Below are positions 13,333-16,986 of a DNA stretch of 16,986 nucleotides, piece after piece. The stretch comes from CAYLLT01 sp964591605. Its GTDB lineage: Bacteria > Planctomycetota > Phycisphaerae > UBA1845 > PWPN01. The notes beneath the pieces are model-generated. The model did no database searches. It saw nothing but the letters and a program-made list of their open reading frames with translations, and was not told the DNA's origin. Positions within the stretch are counted from its first letter, which is position 1. Each line of letters begins with the position of its first letter. The DNA lies in the NCBI GenBank assembly GCA_964591605.1, contig CAZQEN010000151.1:1-16986 (forward strand), read 5' to 3'. The position numbers and the translations under genes are program-made.

Positions 13333-13376
13333 GCACCTCGACGACCCTGTCGATCATTGCCCGGCGGTCGGCGGCC
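13327..13376 (-). pseudogene. Fragment similar to an internal piece of rtcB
   Basis: About 50 bp aligns to 9673-9722 inside rtcB with about 6 differences. The peptide AAADRRAMIDRVVEVLRR corresponds to RtcB residues 213-230 (AAANRRAMIDRAAEVVRR). It is joined directly to the MATE fragment through a shared ACGCCGC, in a different reading frame. It is too short to be functional. Convergent similarity is possible but unlikely at this identity. Confidence 0.6.
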
Positions 13377-13433
13377 GCTACAAAGTCTCTTACCGAAAAC
13401 GGCACTAAGTAGGAACGCAGAAATATTCATCCG

Positions 13434-13517
13434 GGGTGGCATGGGCAGCGTACTCGCTGCCCGTGATCGGCCCCCACGGGCAATGAGTGTCCCGGCCCGC
13501 CGGGACCCATGCCACCC
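13434..13517. repeat. Cruciform-type repeat with 12-bp outer stem and internal hairpins
   Basis: GGGTGGCATGGG (13434-13445) pairs with CCCATGCCACCC (13506-13517). Inside are GGGCAGCG-TACT-CGCTGCCC (13443-13462), an alternative pairing TGCCCGTG/CACGGGCA (13458-13465, 13475-13482), and TCCCGG-CCCG-CCGGGA (13490-13505). The nested, mutually exclusive stems and the intergenic position are typical of REP-like dispersed elements. I believe similar GGGTGGCATGGG-type repeats occur widely in planctomycete genomes, but this cannot be tested here. Confidence 0.8.
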
Positions 13518-13534
13518 GCGTACACCATTCCGGT

Positions 13535-13552
13535 CCCGCTCAAAAAAGCGGG
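13535..13552 (-). terminator. Hairpin at the stop codon of the DUF5989 gene
   Basis: CCCGCT and AGCGGG form a 6-bp stem around a 6-nt loop that is T-rich on the minus strand and contains the stop codon. No T-run follows the stem, so terminator function is doubtful. Confidence 0.3.
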
Positions 13553-13698
13553 TACAGGAACGGCGCCAGCGGCGAACTCGTCGAAAAGACAAGGACGGCG
13601 CCCAGCAGGAGCAGTACGAGCACCAGCGGGATCATCCACCACTTCTTCTCCTGCGCCACGAAGGCCAGGAAATCACGCAGAAGCGATTGCTGTGCCAT
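13540..13698 (-). CDS. DUF5989 family small membrane protein
   Basis: 52 residues from ATG 13698, with GGAGG upstream (5 nt spacer). The short amphipathic start SLLRDFLAFVAQEKKWWMIP leads into one transmembrane helix (about 23-40) and ends SSPLAPFLYPLF, the typical DUF5989 pattern ('fl..rkkyWllPi.ivlll.g.l.v....s..aPFiYtlF'). It lies 40 nt after the carbamoyltransferase stop, the usual neighbourhood of this family, and probably supports a membrane step of that pathway. Molecular role unknown. Confidence 0.9.
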   Translation of the reverse strand: MAQQSLLRDFLAFVAQEKKWWMIPLVLVLLLLGAVLVFSTSSPLAPFLYPLF

Positions 13699-13738
13699 CA
13701 ATGCCTCCGACCATGTGTCATGCACTCGTGCTTTGGCC

Positions 13739-15508
13739 CTAAGCACGGCGGAGCGGCGCCGCCTCGAGCGCTTCACTGCGCTGGTGACCCTCGGCGTAAT
13801 CCACCCGGCCGGGCTTGTCGGTCAGGAGGAAGCGCCCCATCACCAGCGCGTCAATGCCCGTATGGATGAACGTATTATACGCGTCCTCGGGTGTACAGAC
13901 GATGGGCTCGCCGCGCACGTTGAACGACGTGTTGATCAGGACCGGAACGCCGGTCTGCCGCCCGAACGTGGAGATCAGCGCGTGAAACAGCGGCGCGGTT
14001 TCGCGGTCCACCGTCTGCACGCGGGCGGAACCGTCGGCGTGCGTGACGGCCGGAATGATGCTCCGCTTTTCCGTCCGGACGGGCGGGGTCAGCAGCATGA
14101 AAGGCATTTCGAGATCCGGGGGCATCTCGAAATACTCGGCCGCTGCCTCGCGAAGCACGGCGGGCGCGAACGGCCGGAAGGCCTCGCGAAACTTCACCTT
14201 GCTGTTGATGGTGTCCTTCATCTGCGGGTTTCGCGGATCGGCCAGCAGCGAACGCGCACCCAGGGCCCGCGGCCCGTACTCCATCCGCCCCTGAAACCAG
14301 CCGACCACTTTTCCCTCGGCCAGCAGGCTCGCCGTGCGCTCGACGATCTGCTCATCGCTCAGCGGTTCGTACCGCGCCTGTCGAGCGCGCAACACGGTCT
14401 CGATTTCTTCGTTGCTGAACGCGGGGCCCAGAAGCGCGCTGCGCATCACGTACCGGCGGGGCTGGCCGAGTACGGCGTGCGTGACGAGGCAGGCGGCGCC
14501 GAGCGCCCCGCCGCTGTCGCCCGCCGCGGGCTGGATGAAGACGTCGCGGAAACCGCACTCCTGCAGCATCCGCCAGTTGGCCACGCAATTGAGCGCCACG
14601 CCGCCGGCCAGGCACAGGTGCGGCAGCCTCGTCTGCTGCTGCACGTGCCGCGCCAGGCGCACCATCATCTCCTCGACGAGTTGCTGGCCCGAGGCGGCGA
14701 CGTCGGCGTGGAATTCATCGAGCGGTTCGCCGCGGCCGCGGGCGGGCCGGCCGAAGAGCCGCTCCCAGCGCCGGTTGAACGTGCGGCCCGTCGAGTGCGT
14801 GAACGAGAAGTACTTCATGTTCAACCGGAAACTGCCGTCGTCGCACAGGTCCACCAGTTCCTTAAAGAGGTTGGCGTAACGCGGCCGGCCGTACGGCGCC
14901 AGGCCCATCACCTTCCATTCCGCGTCGTTCACGCGGAAGCCCAGATACGCCGTCACCGCGCTGAAGAGCAGCCCGATCGAATGCGGAAACCGCATCTCCC
15001 GGCGCATCTCGATGTTCGTGCCGCGCCCCGCCCCCCACGCGGTCGTGGCCCACTCGCCCACGCCGTCGGCGGTGATGATCGCCGCCTCGTCGAACGGTGA
15101 AACCAGAAAGGCGCTGGCCGCATGCGAAAGGTGGTGCTGGCAGTACAACACGTCAACGTCGCCGCCCAGATGGGCGGCGATGATGTTTCCGATCCGCAGC
15201 TTCTGCGTGATGGCCGGCGGAATTCCGCGAACCCAGACGCCCAGGCTCCGCGGCCACGTCGCCAGAATCGTGGTGAGCAGCCGGTCAAACTTGACGAGCG
15301 GCTTCTCATAGAACACCACGTGCGACAGATCGCTCGCGGCCAGGCCGGCCTGACGCAGGCAGAAATCGATGGCGTGCGTTGGAAAGCCATTGTCGTGCTT
15401 GCGCCGGCTGAAACGCTCCTCTTCGGCCGCGGCGACGGGGATGCCGTCGACAACCAGCGCCGCCGCTGCATCATGGTAGAAGCAGGAGATTCCCAGGACG
15501 GCGGCCAT
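13739..15508 (-). CDS. Carbamoyltransferase (NodU/TobZ family)
   Basis: Transfers a carbamoyl group from carbamoyl phosphate, via carbamoyl-AMP, to a hydroxyl of a sugar or natural product. 589 residues from ATG 15508, with GGAG 7 nt upstream. The N-terminal Kae1-like domain opens LGISCFYHDAAAALVVDG (His12), metal ligands are in CQHHLSHAASAF (His125, His129), followed by ADGVGEW (147-153), LAGGVALNCVAN (300-311) and GDSGGALGAA (330-339). The C-terminal YrdC-like domain shows GRMEYGPRALGARSLLADPR (407-426), KFREAFRPFAPAV (439-451) and LINTSFNVRGEPIVCTPEDA (524-543). Length and motifs are complete. Its start overlaps the SxtJ-like stop (TGATG). The acceptor is unknown. Confidence 0.95.
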   Translation of the reverse strand: MAAVLGISCFYHDAAAALVVDGIPVAAAEEERFSRRKHDNGFPTHAIDFCLRQAGLAASDLSHVVFYEKPLVKFDRLLTTILATWPRSLGVWVRGIPPAITQKLRIGNIIAAHLGGDVDVLYCQHHLSHAASAFLVSPFDEAAIITADGVGEWATTAWGAGRGTNIEMRREMRFPHSIGLLFSAVTAYLGFRVNDAEWKVMGLAPYGRPRYANLFKELVDLCDDGSFRLNMKYFSFTHSTGRTFNRRWERLFGRPARGRGEPLDEFHADVAASGQQLVEEMMVRLARHVQQQTRLPHLCLAGGVALNCVANWRMLQECGFRDVFIQPAAGDSGGALGAACLVTHAVLGQPRRYVMRSALLGPAFSNEEIETVLRARQARYEPLSDEQIVERTASLLAEGKVVGWFQGRMEYGPRALGARSLLADPRNPQMKDTINSKVKFREAFRPFAPAVLREAAAEYFEMPPDLEMPFMLLTPPVRTEKRSIIPAVTHADGSARVQTVDRETAPLFHALISTFGRQTGVPVLINTSFNVRGEPIVCTPEDAYNTFIHTGIDALVMGRFLLTDKPGRVDYAEGHQRSEALEAAPLRRA

Positions 15509-15930
15509 CAGAATCTCCGCCTCAGGCGATCCAGCGTCGCAGAGTAGGTGCAGTCGGACCAGTACGAGGGGGCCGTGCCGCGCCGCACGCCAAGTGGATC
15601 GCGCCGGCGGATGAGTGAGAAAGGCGCCACCAGCGTGAAGTAGAGCACGGTCAGAACCACGGTGGAAACAACGGCGCCCAGCGCTGCGCCCACCAGCATC
15701 CACCGGACGTAGAGGGTGCGACCCAGGCGGGGGAATCGCCAGCCAACGATCGGTAGAACGATGGCCAGCAGGCAGAGCAGTCCGCCAACGATGGTTCTCA
15801 AGCAGCGCGGCGACGGATCCTGCGACTTCCACAGGAGGAACACGCAGCCGCAAATGGCCAGCACGGCCGGCACGCTTGTGTAAAAGCGCCGCAGATCGCG
15901 GGGGCCGGGGTTTCGATTTACTGGCAGCAT
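15508..15930 (-). CDS. SxtJ family membrane protein
   Basis: 140 residues from ATG 15930. NRNPGPRDLRRF (5-16) is the typical N-terminus, followed by helices at about 17-35, 45-63 and 77-103 and a basic C-terminus with SLIRRRDPLGVRRG (105-118). SxtJ-like proteins are small membrane proteins of unknown role found with carbamoyltransferases (named after the saxitoxin cluster). Here the stop overlaps the carbamoyltransferase start (TGATG), so both are translated together. The frame extends further upstream into the N gap, but the Met at 15930 fits the family length. Confidence 0.85.
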   Translation of the reverse strand: MLPVNRNPGPRDLRRFYTSVPAVLAICGCVFLLWKSQDPSPRCLRTIVGGLLCLLAIVLPIVGWRFPRLGRTLYVRWMLVGAALGAVVSTVVLTVLYFTLVAPFSLIRRRDPLGVRRGTAPSYWSDCTYSATLDRLRRRF

Positions 15931-15971
15931 AGGCAATCGATGCCCAAATACTCGCCAGTTGATGGTATCCG

Positions 15972-15981
15972 NNNNNNNNNN
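15972..15981. other. Assembly gap (10 N)
   Basis: Ten undetermined bases separate the SxtJ-side contig from the MATE-side contig. The real gap length and even the join itself are unverified, so gene order across this point should not be used as evidence of linkage. Confidence 0.98.
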
Positions 15982-16151
15982 GTGCGGTGGCCGCGACACC
16001 GCTTGGGCTTCACGCGGAGCGTTGGGGCCTCTGCATCAGGCGTCTTGCCGCCTCGGTCGCCGCGCCGGGGCAGAAAACGTCTCCGCCCCCGGTGAAAGCG
16101 GCGTCTGGGCCGCCGCACTCCAGACAGGCGGGCCCTCCGCGAGCTGTTCCA
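15982..16151. repeat. Repeat-like non-coding sequence next to the assembly gap
   Basis: 170 bp without a credible gene; the short frames are Arg/Pro/Ala-rich. It contains hairpin-forming GGCGTCTTGCCGCC-like stretches and GCGGC-GTCTGG-GCCGC. Position at a contig break and composition suggest a dispersed intergenic repeat that stopped assembly. This is inferred. Confidence 0.4.
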
Positions 16152-16986
16152 TCATACCTGAATATGCTGCCACTTCCCGCGGGCAAAACGCACGCCGCTC
16201 AGGATGCCGCGCAGGAGCAGATCGCCGAACATGCCCGTCCAGGCGCCCAGCAGCCCGCCCTCCAGGACCACGCCGCCCACGTACGCGAGGGGAAGCCGCA
16301 CCAGCCCCATGCCGATCGCGCTGAACAGCAGCGGCCAGCGGGTATCGCCCGCCCCGCGAAGAGCGTTCGTGTACACAATCGTGCAGGCCAGCGGCACCTG
16401 AAAGAACGCCAGGGCCCGCAGCGCCGGCACCCCGATCCGCGAGACGCGGGCTAGGTCCGGGTTGTTGTTGAACGCCGCGTAGATCTGCGGGGCAAATACG
16501 AAGTAGATCACTCCCATCACCAGGCACATCACTGAGCCCTGCAGGGCCGCCAGATGCCCGCTGCGACGCGCCCGCCCCGGCTGGCGCGCCCCCAGCGACT
16601 GCCCGACGAGCGTCGAGGCCGCCGTCGCCCACGCGAACGCCGGCAGATACGAGAGTGCCTCCACCTTGATGCCGACGAAATGCGCCGCGAGCGTGGCCGC
16701 CTGCTCCGCACCGACGGCCAGGGCGCTGATGATCATCAGAAACAGGAACTGCCCCGACCAGAGCAGCGCCCCGTCGAGCCCGGCCGGCACCCCGACCCGC
16801 AGGACGCGCCGCGCCGACTCGGCCCGGAACCGCAGTTCGCTCCGTCGCAGCCGCAGCCCGCTGCGGCCCCGCAGCAGCAGCGCGATCACCAGCACGCCCC
16901 CCAGCACCCGCGCCAGCAGCGTGCCGATCACGATGCCGCGCACCCCCAGCTCCGGAATCGGGCCGGGTCCGTAGCGCAGGAGCGTC
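16152..16986 (-). CDS. MATE family efflux transporter, C-terminal part (start outside window)
   Basis: 277 residues visible; the frame is open to the right edge and the N-terminal ~180 residues are missing. The edge reads LRYGPGPIPELGVRGIVIGT, the MATE loop before helix 6. Next come AESARRVLRVGVPAGLDGAL (the 'G.P.gl' helix 7 signature), AATLAAHFVGIKVEALSYLP and FAWATAASTLVGQSLGAR (the 'a...lvGq.lGa' motif), then NNNPDLARVSRIGVPALRAL and LRGAGDTRWPLLFSAIGM. It exports drugs or metabolites by cation antiport. A decayed copy of its last ~38 codons lies at 13216-13332. Confidence 0.95.
   Translation of the reverse strand, partial: TLLRYGPGPIPELGVRGIVIGTLLARVLGGVLVIALLLRGRSGLRLRRSELRFRAESARRVLRVGVPAGLDGALLWSGQFLFLMIISALAVGAEQAATLAAHFVGIKVEALSYLPAFAWATAASTLVGQSLGARQPGRARRSGHLAALQGSVMCLVMGVIYFVFAPQIYAAFNNNPDLARVSRIGVPALRALAFFQVPLACTIVYTNALRGAGDTRWPLLFSAIGMGLVRLPLAYVGGVVLEGGLLGAWTGMFGDLLLRGILSGVRFARGKWQHIQV

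Noticed and set aside
13487..15100. 537-codon open frame on the plus strand
   Set aside because: It lies antisense to the carbamoyltransferase and DUF5989 genes, is Arg/His/Ala-rich and has no recognisable motif; a high-GC shadow.
1..16986. CRISPR arrays, tRNA or rRNA genes
   Set aside because: No regularly spaced direct repeats, no cloverleaf with a GTTCGAATC-type T-loop and no rRNA core sequences were seen on either strand.

Overview
The window is a GC-rich bacterial segment, most likely from a planctomycete, perhaps Phycisphaerae, and probably a draft or metagenome assembly because a 10-N gap lies at 15972-15981. The taxonomy is inferred from four things: a secreted, twin-arginine Gfo/Idh/MocA oxidoreductase; proline/alanine/serine linkers of the 'TQPAS' type in exported proteins; a DUF6941-type protein; and abundant dispersed hairpin repeats. 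No rRNA, tRNA, CRISPR array or intact insertion sequence was found.

Layout. At the left edge is the 5' part of carB (minus strand). Divergent from it is an unknown exported protein (861-1559). Next come an ABC-2 permease without a visible ATPase partner (minus) and the Gfo/Idh/MocA oxidoreductase. A gene-free stretch of about 1 kb (4830-5873) follows, rich in inverted repeats. It leads into a lipoprotein gene that overlaps a 68-residue ORF, then a XerC-type recombinase closed by a textbook intrinsic terminator (8105-8130).

The most interesting block is on the minus strand from about 10990 down to 8143. A good sigma70-type promoter is followed by a 20-codon leader ORF with a perfect Shine-Dalgarno. 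Then come an RbfA-like protein and the RNA ligase RtcB (overlapping ATGA), a DUF6941-type protein, a small unknown protein, and a MazF/PemK-like endoribonuclease. A ribosome-maturation factor, an RNA ligase and an RNA-cleaving toxin in one co-oriented block suggest an RNA damage and repair module. In E. coli, RtcB is known to re-join 16S rRNA cut by MazF. That these genes act together here is inference.

A DUF4160-DUF2442 pair (plus strand, 11093-11627) and a 172-bp element bounded by 12-bp inverted repeats come next. The right part carries the gene set SxtJ-like / carbamoyltransferase / DUF5989 / SGNH hydrolase on the minus strand, probably for modifying an exported glycan or metabolite. Between DUF5989 and the hydrolase lie a cruciform repeat and a chimeric scrap made of a decayed MATE-gene 3' end joined to a piece resembling rtcB. 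The parent-like sequences of both pieces are present elsewhere in this window. After the assembly gap come repeat-like DNA and the C-terminal part of a MATE transporter that runs off the right edge.
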